From NCBI GenBank assembly GCA_947499635.1, contig CANMPD010000005.1, positions 124,001 to 188,000 of the forward strand: DNA of 64,000 nt, read 5' to 3'. The notes beneath the pieces were generated by a model. That model did not search any database. It had not been told where the DNA came from and saw only the letters and a list, made by a program, of their open reading frames with translations. The translations under genes were made by a program, and so were the position numbers. Positions 25,356 to 33,804 of the stretch are shown piece after piece. This stretch comes from an uncultured Paracoccaceae bacterium. Lineage in GTDB: Bacteria; Pseudomonadota; Alphaproteobacteria; Rhodobacterales; Rhodobacteraceae. Positions within the stretch are counted from its first letter, which is position 1. Each line of letters begins with the position of its first letter.

Positions 25356-26726
25356 ATGTCGACAACGCCCCCCCCGCCATATTTCAATCTGGATCCCAAA
25401 GCTGCGGCTGAAAAATTGCCCGATCCCATACAAACAACCCGTTTCGCAAAGGCCGCGGCTTTTTGCGCGAAAGGTCGCGAAGATCTTGCACGGCGCGGAT
25501 ATGCACCGGATGGTGAAAAGCGTCTGCGGAAGTTTTCTATATGGGAAATCACCAAATATTTGATCCCTGTTGCCGCCGCACATCTACGTCGTGTCTTGAA
25601 GGCAAACCCTGAACTGCCCCAAGGCGAAGGGGACAGTGGGTCAAAGTGGTTTACTTTAGAAGAGGTCCTTATCTTACGGCAACACTTTGCCAACGAGGGT
25701 GTCTCTACCAAAGAGTATTTGCCCTACCGGCCTCAGGGGCAACAAGCTAAAGTCACAGCTGTTGCCAATTTCAAAGGTGGCGTTGGCAAAACCTCAACCG
25801 CGGCGCATTTGGCCATGTCGGCGGCTTTGGACGGCTATAAAGTTCTCGTTATTGACTTGGATTCCCAAGGTTCCATGACCTCGATTTTAGGAGGTAAGGT
25901 TGACGACGAATGGAGCACCGTCTTTCCGTTGGTCGCAAAGGATTATGCCAAAGCCGTTGTCGCCGAGAATAAGGTGCGTGCAGCGTCGGGACAGGTTGAA
26001 ATTCCGCTGGATGAAACCTTGCAAGAAGCGCTACGGGTTTCGTCGCGAAACGTGATTCAAAATACGCATTGGCCAAATATTGATCTGATCGGTGCGCAAT
26101 TAAATTTGTACTGGGCCGAGTTTCAAATCCCTGTGTGGCGCATGGGATTGCGCAGTTGGCCATTGTGGGATGCATTGACCAATTTTCTCGAGGATGAGGG
26201 GATTTTGGATGACTATGACATCGTCTTCTTAGACACGCCTCCGGCACTTGGGTATTTGACAATTAATGCGTTGGCGGCTGCAGATATTTTGCTGGTTCCT
26301 TTGGGTGCCTCGTTTCTCGAGTTCGACTCAACAGGGCGGTTTTTTGACATGCTCTATTCGACGTTTGCCAGTATTGAAGAGGGGGAAAACGTTGCGCAGC
26401 GTGCGGCGGGTTTACCTGAAATTAAGTTCGAATGGGATGTTGTTCGTGCCCTGATCACTCGGTTTGATGCGAGCCAACAGACCGATATGGCCAATGTTAT
26501 CCAAGCCTATTTCGGCGATTTTATGAATGCTTATCGTCAGGATGTCACGGCCTTGGTTGGTCAGGCCGGTGAGCAGGTGAATGGGATTTATGAGGCTGAT
26601 TACCGCGATTTCAACCGTGAAACCTATGTCCGTGGACGCGAGACATTTGACCGAACCTATGCAGAATTCAAAGAGCTTTTAATCGGCAGTTGGTGGCGTG
26701 ATGTTCAGATGGAGGAGACTGAGTGA
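25356..26726 (+). CDS. parA: Plasmid partition ATPase ParA
   Basis: A 456-residue type Ia ParA. An N-terminal DNA-binding helix-turn-helix region (KFSIWEITKYLIP...WFTLEEVLILRQHF, about 59-111) precedes the ATPase domain. That domain has the deviant Walker A KGGVGKTS at 140-147, DLDSQGSMTSIL, and FLDTPPALGYLTINAL (Walker B). The protein moves ParB-bound plasmid copies and, with the N-terminal domain, usually represses its own operon. The ATG at 25356 follows GAGGCAG at 8 bases and is preferred over an in-frame TTG at 25335. A parS-like site sits within the coding region at 26037-26051. The stop overlaps parB (TGATG). Confidence 0.93.
   Translation: MSTTPPPPYFNLDPKAAAEKLPDPIQTTRFAKAAAFCAKGREDLARRGYAPDGEKRLRKFSIWEITKYLIPVAAAHLRRVLKANPELPQGEGDSGSKWFTLEEVLILRQHFANEGVSTKEYLPYRPQGQQAKVTAVANFKGGVGKTSTAAHLAMSAALDGYKVLVIDLDSQGSMTSILGGKVDDEWSTVFPLVAKDYAKAVVAENKVRAASGQVEIPLDETLQEALRVSSRNVIQNTHWPNIDLIGAQLNLYWAEFQIPVWRMGLRSWPLWDALTNFLEDEGILDDYDIVFLDTPPALGYLTINALAAADILLVPLGASFLEFDSTGRFFDMLYSTFASIEEGENVAQRAAGLPEIKFEWDVVRALITRFDASQQTDMANVIQAYFGDFMNAYRQDVTALVGQAGEQVNGIYEADYRDFNRETYVRGRETFDRTYAEFKELLIGSWWRDVQMEETE
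26037..26051. promoter_or_regulatory. parS-like palindrome 3 (GTTTCG-TCG-CGAAAC), inside parA
   Basis: The same 15-mer as at 23569-23583, embedded in parA codons (VSSRNV region). Conservation of an exact palindrome within a coding sequence argues for selection on DNA binding rather than chance. Confidence 0.62.
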
Positions 26727-27796
26727 TGGCAAAACGTAGACGGCTGATCGCCCCTGACACATCTGAGTTGAATGCAATCGAAGAAGAGTTCGACGTCAAG
26801 CCCGGCGTGAACCCTTTTGAAAACACTCAAAGCACGGTGCCACCGATTGCCAAAGTCTCGGCCGAGGCTGCACAAGCGCACGGACAGGCCAATATGGTTG
26901 ATCGCGTTGCTATGGCGAAAGATCAGAAGGATGCCGAAAATTGGCGTGCTGCAGAAGCGGGAGGGCGTGCGGTTCGTTTGATCCCACTGGACCAAATTGA
27001 GCGCGAATATCTGCGTCGTGATCGGATGGGGCTGGATGAGGACGAACTGCAAGAGCTGATGGCTTCGGTTTTGGAGCATGGCTTGCGCAGCCCAATCGAA
27101 GTGGCACAGTTTGATGCTGGATACGGTTTGATTTCGGGCTATCGCCGCTTAGAAGCTGTGGTGCGTCTGGCGACCGAGGGTAAAATCACAGACACTACAA
27201 TTGCGGCCTTTGTGCGTAATGGCGAAGACAGTGCGTTTGCTTATGTTTCGATGGTCGAAGAAAACGAGCTGCGGTCGAATCTGACACCTTATGAACGTGG
27301 GCGCATCGCTGTCTTAGCAGTGGGGCAGGGCGTGTTTGAAACTGTCGAAGAGGCCGTTGACCAGCTGTATGCCGCGGCGTCCAAGGCAAAACGTTCCAAG
27401 GTTCGCAGCTTTGCCGCCGTTCACGAGGCACTGGGCGATATGTTGTGTTTTCCCAGTCAGATGTCTGAAAAATTGGGACTGAAGCTTGCGGCTGTTCTGC
27501 GAGCAGGCGGGCAGGGGCCTTTGCGTATCGCGCTTGCAGGGACCGTGCCGATGACCTTGAAAGAGGAAACCGCGGTGCTGGAAAAGGCGCTGCAAGAGCA
27601 CGAAACACCCAAAGATAACAGTCGAGGGGGACGGCCCAAAGAGGTTGTTAAGCTGGATGGTGGTTACTTGACGCTGGGCGGCAAAATGACCGCCGAAGTC
27701 AGCGCACGGGGTTTGCGAATTGATCTGAAAGGCTATGATTTCAGCGCGCGCGAAGCACAGGATTTGATGGATAAAATCCGAGAGTTTCTGAAATAA
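26726..27796 (+). CDS. parB: Plasmid partition protein ParB
   Basis: A 356-residue ParB/RepB-family DNA-binding CTPase. The N-terminal domain has IPLDQIEREYLRRD, LMASVLEHGLRSPIEV, GLISGYRRLEAV (GxxR nucleotide motif) and VEENELRSNLTPYERG (ENxxR motif), followed by a helix-turn-helix central domain and a C-terminal dimerisation stretch after GGRPKEV. The ATG at 26726 shares a base with the parA stop. It should bind the GTTTCG-N3-CGAAAC palindromes. A hairpin terminator follows at 27807-27836. Confidence 0.92.
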   Translation: MAKRRRLIAPDTSELNAIEEEFDVKPGVNPFENTQSTVPPIAKVSAEAAQAHGQANMVDRVAMAKDQKDAENWRAAEAGGRAVRLIPLDQIEREYLRRDRMGLDEDELQELMASVLEHGLRSPIEVAQFDAGYGLISGYRRLEAVVRLATEGKITDTTIAAFVRNGEDSAFAYVSMVEENELRSNLTPYERGRIAVLAVGQGVFETVEEAVDQLYAAASKAKRSKVRSFAAVHEALGDMLCFPSQMSEKLGLKLAAVLRAGGQGPLRIALAGTVPMTLKEETAVLEKALQEHETPKDNSRGGRPKEVVKLDGGYLTLGGKMTAEVSARGLRIDLKGYDFSAREAQDLMDKIREFLK

Positions 27797-27806
27797 CGCT
27801 TACAAA

Positions 27807-27836
27807 AAAGGCTTGGAATATTAATCCCAAGCCTTT
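27807..27836 (+). terminator. Terminator of parAB
   Basis: AAAGGCTTGG (27807-27816) and CCAAGCCTTT (27827-27836), a perfect 10-bp stem, starting 11 bases after the parB stop, with A-rich left and T-rich right flanks. Confidence 0.75.
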
Positions 27837-27854
27837 GTAATAAATACTGACTTT

Positions 27855-27889
27855 AGACCTCAGCACCAATTATTTTGGCGCTGAGGTCT
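27855..27889. terminator. Second hairpin between parB and the symporter
   Basis: AGACCTCAGC (27855-27864) and GCTGAGGTCT (27880-27889), a perfect 10-bp stem followed by CGTTTGGTTTT. It lies 18 bases after the end of the minus-strand symporter gene and probably terminates transcription between the convergent units. Confidence 0.68.
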
Positions 27890-27906
27890 CGTTTGGTTTT
27901 GCGGTA

Positions 27907-29436
27907 TTAAACAGCTTTAGGCGTTTCTGCCGGCATCTCATCAGTGCCGCTTTTTTTCGCAACGCCTGCACCCATGTAGTGAGCAAACAGATCGTGATAG
28001 GCTGCGATCGAAGCCGCTGAGATTGGCGTTGTGACGCGGCTCACGCCATAGGTCACGGCGATATTGACCAACAGGCCAGATGTTCCGCCGCCAAGTCCGA
28101 TTGAGACGCCGCCAAGTTTGACCAGCACCAATGTTGCCACACCGGCGATCAAGCCTGCAAAGGCGCCAGCTTCTGTAATGCTGCGGAAATACAGCATACC
28201 TAAAGCGGATGGGACAAGTTGTAGGCCGAGCCCGAAACCAAGGGATGCAATCGGAACCAGATGTCCTGCGCCACCGGGGGTGAGGGCAAGAACGAACACC
28301 AAAATGGTCAGACCGGCGACGACAATCCGTGTTACGCGGGTGCTTTCACCATCGCTTAACGGGCTGCCACGCAGCGTGCCCCAGATGTCTTCGGCGACCA
28401 AGCTGGCAGAGGACAACAACTGGCTGTTGATGGTTGAAATGGCTGCAGCTAAGATACCTGCCACGACAAAGGCTGCTAGAATTGGTGCGTGTGCCGCAAA
28501 GATTTGGGGCAGGATGGTGTCGGATGTTTCGCGCGTGACCTCTGGCGCGACGCCTGGAATCACAGCAGCAAGACCAATGATCAGCGGAATAATCGCCATC
28601 ATCCATGAATTCCAAAACGGTGTCGCAACGGCCACTTTGCCTAGTGTGTCAGCAGATTTTGCAGAATAGAATTTCTGCCACATATGCGGTAAAACCCATG
28701 CACCAAAGCCAAGGCCCAACCACAATTCTAACATCGAGCCAGGTTTGCCGGGGTTTGTGACAAGAGCTGGGTTGATTTCAGAAACGCTGGCAAATAGCGC
28801 CAGACCGTCGACCAAATTCAGGACGTAAAGTGCGGTAAAGATCATGATTGCGGCGAAGAATACGCCCAAAAACAGGTCAGACCAAGCTGTACCGCGGAAA
28901 CCGGCCCACAGGACAATTGCGCCAACCATTAAGGTGGCCAAGGTCACGCCAAGTGCGTAAGGCACAGCACCGTCTGTCAGGGTTTCCAACGCACGTGCGC
29001 CACCTGAAACCTGAATAAGCATCACAGGCACCAGTGAGGTAATGCCAACAAGGGCAACCAAAACGCGCAGGCGACGGCTTTGATAGTAATGCTCAACCAT
29101 CTGGCCCGGTGTCAAAAAGCCATAGCGCTTGCCGATCAACCAGATGCGTGTGCCGAACATCCAGACAAACAGGCCGTGGAAAATGGTCCAGACGGCAAAG
29201 CCAGCAAACCAGATGCCTTCGCGAAAATAGGCACCGAATGATCCCAGCAGGGTCCATGTCGAGAAATAAGTTGCGCCCATAGACAACAGCAAAACGACGG
29301 TGCCGATTTTACGACCACCGACGACGTAATCTTCGGCGGTTTGTTGTCCTGGGGTTTGGCGCCCAGCGAGATAAGCGATGCTGAGCAAAATGGCCGTGAA
29401 GCCTGCCAGAATAATAAGGGTGGGAAGTGCTGCCAT
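27907..29436 (-). CDS. Sodium:solute symporter (SSS family)
   Basis: A 509-residue inner-membrane transporter with about 13 hydrophobic segments. The SSS pattern is clear: EDYVVGGRKIGTVVLLLSMGATYFSTWTLLGS in helices 1-2 of the core, RYGFLTPGQMVEHYY in the cytosolic loop, and the conserved AAAISTINSQLLSSASLVAEDIWG motif. Family members carry organic acids, sugars or amino acids with Na+. MAALPT at 29436 is used; the in-frame extension from 29511 is hydrophilic and overlaps the upstream gene. A small membrane protein is encoded 4 bases upstream, and a sugar-acid gene set lies beyond the LysR gene, so a sugar acid or organic acid is a reasonable guess for the cargo. Confidence 0.9.
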   Translation of the reverse strand: MAALPTLIILAGFTAILLSIAYLAGRQTPGQQTAEDYVVGGRKIGTVVLLLSMGATYFSTWTLLGSFGAYFREGIWFAGFAVWTIFHGLFVWMFGTRIWLIGKRYGFLTPGQMVEHYYQSRRLRVLVALVGITSLVPVMLIQVSGGARALETLTDGAVPYALGVTLATLMVGAIVLWAGFRGTAWSDLFLGVFFAAIMIFTALYVLNLVDGLALFASVSEINPALVTNPGKPGSMLELWLGLGFGAWVLPHMWQKFYSAKSADTLGKVAVATPFWNSWMMAIIPLIIGLAAVIPGVAPEVTRETSDTILPQIFAAHAPILAAFVVAGILAAAISTINSQLLSSASLVAEDIWGTLRGSPLSDGESTRVTRIVVAGLTILVFVLALTPGGAGHLVPIASLGFGLGLQLVPSALGMLYFRSITEAGAFAGLIAGVATLVLVKLGGVSIGLGGGTSGLLVNIAVTYGVSRVTTPISAASIAAYHDLFAHYMGAGVAKKSGTDEMPAETPKAV

Positions 29437-29440
29437 GGGT

Positions 29441-29683
29441 CTAGGCTTTCTCGATTGGGTCGGAGTCAAGCTTCTGCTGGAGGGGGCGGAAGCAGAGCGG
29501 ATACAGCGCAATGACGCAAAGTGTCAGGACAACATTTGCCGCCAGCACGATGGCCAAAGCCTGTGGAAAGGGGCCGATAAAACGGGGTGCGGCAAAGAAG
29601 CCGAGGTAGGGCAGCGCGGTAATCGCCAGACATGCACAAAAAAGCACCCCAACGAGGCGTCGCAAAACCATTTGCATAGTCAT
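29441..29683 (-). CDS. Small two-helix membrane protein, probable symporter partner
   Basis: An 80-residue protein with two hydrophobic segments (about 10-30 and 39-63) and a charged C-terminus (QQKLDSDPIEKA). It ends 4 bases before the symporter start and so is its operon partner. SSS transporters of this kind often have a small upstream membrane protein (DUF3311 or DUF4212 type). I cannot decide between these families from the sequence. A stabilising or targeting role is inferred. Confidence 0.72.
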   Translation of the reverse strand: MTMQMVLRRLVGVLFCACLAITALPYLGFFAAPRFIGPFPQALAIVLAANVVLTLCVIALYPLCFRPLQQKLDSDPIEKA

Positions 29684-29706
29684 CTCCTGTTGAATTTTAT
29701 GTTATT

Positions 29707-29781
29707 TGTATACATCTATTCACATTGGGCGTTCACTGATATTTCCAATGAACGAATTCCGCGTTCTTGATTTTAGAACGC
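29707..29781. promoter_or_regulatory. Inverted repeats in the symporter-LysR divergent promoter
   Basis: Three symmetrical elements: TGTATACA (29707-29714), CGTTCA-N13-TGAACG (29730-29754) and GCGTTCT-N7-AGAACGC (29761-29781). The last two share GTTC/GAAC half-sites at similar spacing and are candidate LysR-family sites. The first has a GTATAC core as in the element at 31848-31865 and could be bound by a GntR regulator. Confidence 0.5.
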
Positions 29782-29797
29782 CCCTTTTGAAAACCCG

Positions 29798-30721
29798 ATG
29801 AAGGGTCTTTCTCGTCTGATGAGTGTGACCATGTTACCAACCTCCTATCGCTATTTTCTGTCTGTGGCCGAGAGCGGATCAATCAGAGCCAGTTCGCAGA
29901 TGCTAAATGTCGCGGCTTCGGCGATCAGTCGTCAGATCCAAATTCTAGAACACCAATTTGGCCATCAACTGTTCGAGCGTTTTGCAGCCGGTATGATCTT
30001 GACTCAGGAGGGGCATATCTTGGCGCGGCATCTGCGGCGTACGATGCACGAAGTCGAAGCGGCCCATGCCGAGATTGATGCTCTGCATGGTTTGGTCACC
30101 GGCACCATACGGTTTGCGGCAATTGAGGGGGTTTTGACCTCATGGCTGATCCCGGCCATGGCTGATTTTCGCGTACACCATCCTGGTATAACTTTTGATG
30201 CACGCATTTTGGGGTCGCAGGCGGCCTATGATCTGGTAATGGCGCAACGGTTGGATTTTGGCGTGGTGGTGTTTTCACAAGATTGGCAAGGGATTGATAT
30301 CTTGAAACGTTATGAGACCCCGCTGCTGGCGGCGATGCGGCCGGATCACCCTCTTGCGTCCCAAGATAGCGTGTCTGCACGGGATTTGGTCGGACAACCA
30401 ATGACCATGCTGGACCGGACATTTGCCACCCGTCATGCGTTTGATCAGTTGTTTGCGCAAGCGGGGCTAGAGCCAACGGTGGCTTTTGAAGTAAACCACA
30501 TTGAGATCGCCAAACGCCACATTCGCGCGACGGGCGGGGTTACTGTCTTGCCACAATATGCAGTCAGCGCGGACGTTGCCGAGGGGAACATTGTAGCGCG
30601 GCCTGTGTCTGATAAATACGCAAGTCTGGATACAGTGATTTTCACGCGCAAGAACAGTATGCAGCTTAAAGCAGCCGAGGCCTTTTTGGACAACCTGATG
30701 GCAGTGGCTGCGATTCCTTAG
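29798..30721 (+). CDS. LysR-family transcriptional regulator
   Basis: A 307-residue LysR protein. The N-terminal winged helix is YRYFLSVAESGSIRASSQML with AASAISRQIQILEHQFGHQL, and a periplasmic-binding-like effector domain follows (GTIRFAAIEGVLTSWLIPAM). The start is uncertain: 29798 is the longest frame, while 29831 (MLPTSYRYF) gives the usual 4-5 residues before the HTH. It is divergent from the symporter pair across 114 bases full of inverted repeats, so it most likely controls those genes. The effector is unknown. Confidence 0.88.
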   Translation: MKGLSRLMSVTMLPTSYRYFLSVAESGSIRASSQMLNVAASAISRQIQILEHQFGHQLFERFAAGMILTQEGHILARHLRRTMHEVEAAHAEIDALHGLVTGTIRFAAIEGVLTSWLIPAMADFRVHHPGITFDARILGSQAAYDLVMAQRLDFGVVVFSQDWQGIDILKRYETPLLAAMRPDHPLASQDSVSARDLVGQPMTMLDRTFATRHAFDQLFAQAGLEPTVAFEVNHIEIAKRHIRATGGVTVLPQYAVSADVAEGNIVARPVSDKYASLDTVIFTRKNSMQLKAAEAFLDNLMAVAAIP

Positions 30722-30740
30722 GGTATTCAACATGTTAATG

Positions 30741-31778
30741 TCAGGGTTCTGAGAAATCCAATTGCACTTTCATAGAGTGTGATTTGTCGCTGGCGATGTC
30801 GAAGGCCCGTTGAAACTCTGTATAAGGCAGAGTGTGGGTGATGAGAAAATCGACGTTGATTTTTCCGGTTTGCATCATGTGAACGGCCATAGGGAATTCG
30901 CTGTGAAAACGAAATGAACCGCGCAGTTCAATCTCTTTAGCGAGCAGAGCCAAAAGCGGTATCCTAGCGTTGCCCATGATCCCCAATTGAACAATGACGC
31001 CACGAGGGGCAAGGGATTTAAGTCCTTCGGCCAGTGCGCTTTCGATGCCAGAACATTCGATCATCAAGTCGAAATGACCTTTGCCGCTTTGATAAGGGGC
31101 CAGCGCGTCAGGGTTTGTTTTGATATTGAGTGTCTGATCCGCACCTGCTTGCTGCGCAAAGCTAAGGGCGCGATCGCTGATGTCAGTGGCGATGATCCGC
31201 GCGGCACCGGTGGCGCGTAAGGCAAGGATGGTGAGCACGCCAATGGGGCCACACCCCGTGACCAACACTGTTTTCCCCAATATGGGCCCTGCTTGTTTGA
31301 TCCCGTGCAAGACCACCGCCAAAGGTTCGGCGCTGGCGGCCTGTGCTGGGGTCAGCCCCTGGGCCGCCACACATTGTTGGGCGTCGGCGATGATGTCTTG
31401 GCGAAAGGCGCCTTGGATGTGGGGAAAGGGTTGGGCAGAGCCATAAAACCGCATGTTTTCGCAATGGTTGGGCAACCCGCGCAGGCAGTATTGGCAGGTC
31501 GCACAGGGCCGTGAGGGGGAGATGGCGACGAGGTCACCAAGGTTGAAACCGGTTGTACCCGCGCCGATCTCGGTAATTTTTCCAGAGACTTCGTGGCCCA
31601 AAATCATCGGTTCGCGCAGGCGCACAGGCCCAAAGCCTGCGTGCTGATAATAATGTAAATCGCTGCCGCAAATACCCCCACGCTGCACCGCGATGCGGAC
31701 TTGCTGAGGTCCAAGTGGGTCAGGTGGCACATCCTGTAGGCGCAGATCACGTTGCGCATGGATAAATAGGGCTTGCAT
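30741..31778 (-). CDS. Zinc-dependent polyol/sugar-acid dehydrogenase, L-idonate 5-dehydrogenase-like
   Basis: A 345-residue medium-chain zinc alcohol dehydrogenase. Catalytic zinc ligands are in GGICGSDLHYY (Cys) and GHEVSG (His-Glu); the structural zinc cysteines are in CATCQYCLRGLPNHC; the NAD motif is VTGCGPIGVL. HYYQHAGFG is typical of L-idonate 5-dehydrogenase and related enzymes. MQALF at 31778 is used because GGAGG is 9 bases upstream; the ATG at 31784 would be too close. It oxidises a hydroxyl of a sugar acid or polyol. It is divergent from the sugar-acid dehydratase with a hexuronate-type operator in between. Confidence 0.85.
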   Translation of the reverse strand: MQALFIHAQRDLRLQDVPPDPLGPQQVRIAVQRGGICGSDLHYYQHAGFGPVRLREPMILGHEVSGKITEIGAGTTGFNLGDLVAISPSRPCATCQYCLRGLPNHCENMRFYGSAQPFPHIQGAFRQDIIADAQQCVAAQGLTPAQAASAEPLAVVLHGIKQAGPILGKTVLVTGCGPIGVLTILALRATGAARIIATDISDRALSFAQQAGADQTLNIKTNPDALAPYQSGKGHFDLMIECSGIESALAEGLKSLAPRGVIVQLGIMGNARIPLLALLAKEIELRGSFRFHSEFPMAVHMMQTGKINVDFLITHTLPYTEFQRAFDIASDKSHSMKVQLDFSEP

Positions 31779-31847
31779 CGGCATTCTCCTCCCAAAGAAT
31801 ATGGGTTGAGTGTGGTGTCTTGTGAAAAATACGTCAAGACACTGTTG

Positions 31848-31865
31848 AATTTGGTATACCAATTT
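31848..31865. promoter_or_regulatory. ExuR/UxuR-like operator in the dehydrogenase-dehydratase divergent promoter
   Basis: AATTTGGTATACCAATTT, centred on the perfect 12-base palindrome TTGGTATACCAA (31851-31862). It matches 17 of 18 positions of the enterobacterial ExuR/UxuR consensus as I remember it. It lies 56 bases before the dehydratase ATG and 69 bases from the divergent dehydrogenase start. The probable binder is a GntR-family FCD protein, such as the one at 35475-36146. Confidence 0.7.
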
Positions 31866-31921
31866 GTAAAAGTAGTGTCGAAACTGACGCTTAAAGACCG
31901 TCTAGCTGGGACATATAAGCC

Positions 31922-33703
31922 ATGACAAAAACCACTGCAGATAGAAAATTCCGCTCGCAAGAATGGTTTGATAATCCCAATAACCCAGGCATGACGGCGC
32001 TCTATCTTGAGCGGTATCTCAATCAAGAGTACACGCGCGGCGAATTGCAGGGCGGTAAGCCAATCATCGGGATTGCACAGACGGGCAGTGATTTGACACC
32101 CTGCAACAAGATTCATGTGTTTTTGATGGATCGTATCAAAGCCGGTATTCGTGATGGCGGCGGTATTCCGATGGAATTTCCAGTGCATCCGATTCAGGAA
32201 ACCGGAAAACGGCCAACGGCGGCGTTGGATCGGAACTTGGCTTATTTGGGTCTGGTCGAGGTGCTGCATGGCTATCCCATTGATGGCGTGGTGCTGACGA
32301 CGGGATGTGACAAAACCACACCTGCCATGTTGATGGGGGCGGCAACGGTTGATTTGCCTGCGATTGGGCTGAATGGCGGGCCGATGTTGGATGGCTGGTG
32401 GAAAGGAAAACGCGCCGGATCAGGCACGATCATCTGGGAAAGCCGTCGTTTGCTGGCCGAAGGTGCAATCGATTATGAGGAATTCATGGAACGGGTCTGT
32501 TCCTCGGCGCCGTCGTTGGGACATTGCAACACCATGGGCACGGCCAGTACGATGAACGCGATGGCCGAAGCATTGGGGATGACTTTGACTGGGTGCTCTG
32601 CGATCCCCGCGCCATTTCGCGAGCGTATGGGCATGGCCTATGAGACGGGTCGTCGGATTGTTGAGATGGTGCACGAAGATCTGAAACCGTCGGATATTAT
32701 GACCCGCGAGAGTTTTGAAAACGCGATTGTAGTGACCTCTGCGATTGGGGGGTCAACCAATGCGCCGCCGCATTTGCAGGCGATTGCGCGTCATGTTGGC
32801 GTGGATATGGATGTCAAAGACTGGGAGACCGTCGGATTCGATGTGCCGCTGCTGGTAAATATGCAGCCTGCGGGTGAATTTCTGGGCGAGAGCTTTTTCC
32901 GCGCGGGCGGCGTGCCTGCTGTAATGGGCGAGCTGATGGTTGCAGAGCGGCTGCACGAGGGGGTGATGACTGTCACAGGGCAGTCAGTGGGCGAAAATAT
33001 CGCGGATCTGCGCAGCCAAGACCCTGCAGTGATCCTGAGCCATGACGCGCCGATGCGTGAAAACGCTGGGTTTAAAGTGCTGTCGGGGAATTTGTTCGAC
33101 TCGGCTTTGATGAAAACCAGCGTGATCTCGGATGACTTTCGCGCGCGGTTTCTGAGTAAACCAGGAGAGGAAGATGTTCACGAAGCCCGCGCCATCGTGT
33201 TTGAAGGCCCCGAAGATTATCACGCGCGGATCAATGATCCGACGCTGGAGATTGACGATACCTGTATTTTGTTCATCCGCAACGTGGGCTGTGTGGGCTA
33301 TCCCGGTTCAGCCGAAGTGGTGAACATGCAGCCGCCGGATGCGTTGATCAAGGCGGGGGTGAACCATTTGCCAACGGTTGGGGATGGGCGGCAATCTGGC
33401 ACCTCCGAGAGCCCTTCGATTTTGAATGCCAGCCCAGAGGCTGTGGTGGGCGGTGGATTGGCGCTGTTGAAAACCGGGGACATGGTGCGGTTAGATTTAA
33501 CATATAGCCGCATGGATGCGTTGGTCGACGAGACCGAGTGGCAGGCCCGCAGGGAAGCATGGACTGCACCGACACTGGAACACCAAACCCCATGGCAGGA
33601 GATTTATCGCCAACATGTAGGGCAATTGGGTGAGGGTGGTTGTCTGGAGTTGGCGACCGCCTACCATAAAGTCTCTAAAACCTTGCCGCGCGATAATCAT
33701 TAA
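31922..33703 (+). CDS. IlvD/Edd-family sugar-acid dehydratase (L-arabonate/galactonate-type)
   Basis: A 593-residue iron-sulfur dehydratase that removes water from an aldonic acid to give a 2-keto-3-deoxy acid. Cluster cysteines are Cys61 (TPCNK), Cys129 (TTGCDKTTPA) and Cys202 (LGHCNTMGTAS); the catalytic Ser lies in GRQSGTSESPSIL. Length and the SQEWFDNPNNPGMTALYLE opening fit the pentonate/hexonate branch rather than IlvD or phosphogluconate dehydratase. It is divergent from the idonate-dehydrogenase-like gene. The exact sugar acid is unknown. Confidence 0.88.
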   Translation: MTKTTADRKFRSQEWFDNPNNPGMTALYLERYLNQEYTRGELQGGKPIIGIAQTGSDLTPCNKIHVFLMDRIKAGIRDGGGIPMEFPVHPIQETGKRPTAALDRNLAYLGLVEVLHGYPIDGVVLTTGCDKTTPAMLMGAATVDLPAIGLNGGPMLDGWWKGKRAGSGTIIWESRRLLAEGAIDYEEFMERVCSSAPSLGHCNTMGTASTMNAMAEALGMTLTGCSAIPAPFRERMGMAYETGRRIVEMVHEDLKPSDIMTRESFENAIVVTSAIGGSTNAPPHLQAIARHVGVDMDVKDWETVGFDVPLLVNMQPAGEFLGESFFRAGGVPAVMGELMVAERLHEGVMTVTGQSVGENIADLRSQDPAVILSHDAPMRENAGFKVLSGNLFDSALMKTSVISDDFRARFLSKPGEEDVHEARAIVFEGPEDYHARINDPTLEIDDTCILFIRNVGCVGYPGSAEVVNMQPPDALIKAGVNHLPTVGDGRQSGTSESPSILNASPEAVVGGGLALLKTGDMVRLDLTYSRMDALVDETEWQARREAWTAPTLEHQTPWQEIYRQHVGQLGEGGCLELATAYHKVSKTLPRDNH

Positions 33704-33804
33704 AGCGGTTTAAAGCCAGAATGCATGTCCAGAGGTGGACGCCTTGCAGTCTTTGTTGTACTGCGGCGGCGACTTTGGGCCTTTGGAAACGGGACGGACA
33801 CCTC

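Noticed and set aside
29441-29683. Firm assignment of the small protein to DUF3311 or DUF4212
   Set aside because: The two-helix layout and position fit both; no diagnostic motif is visible, so it is left unassigned.
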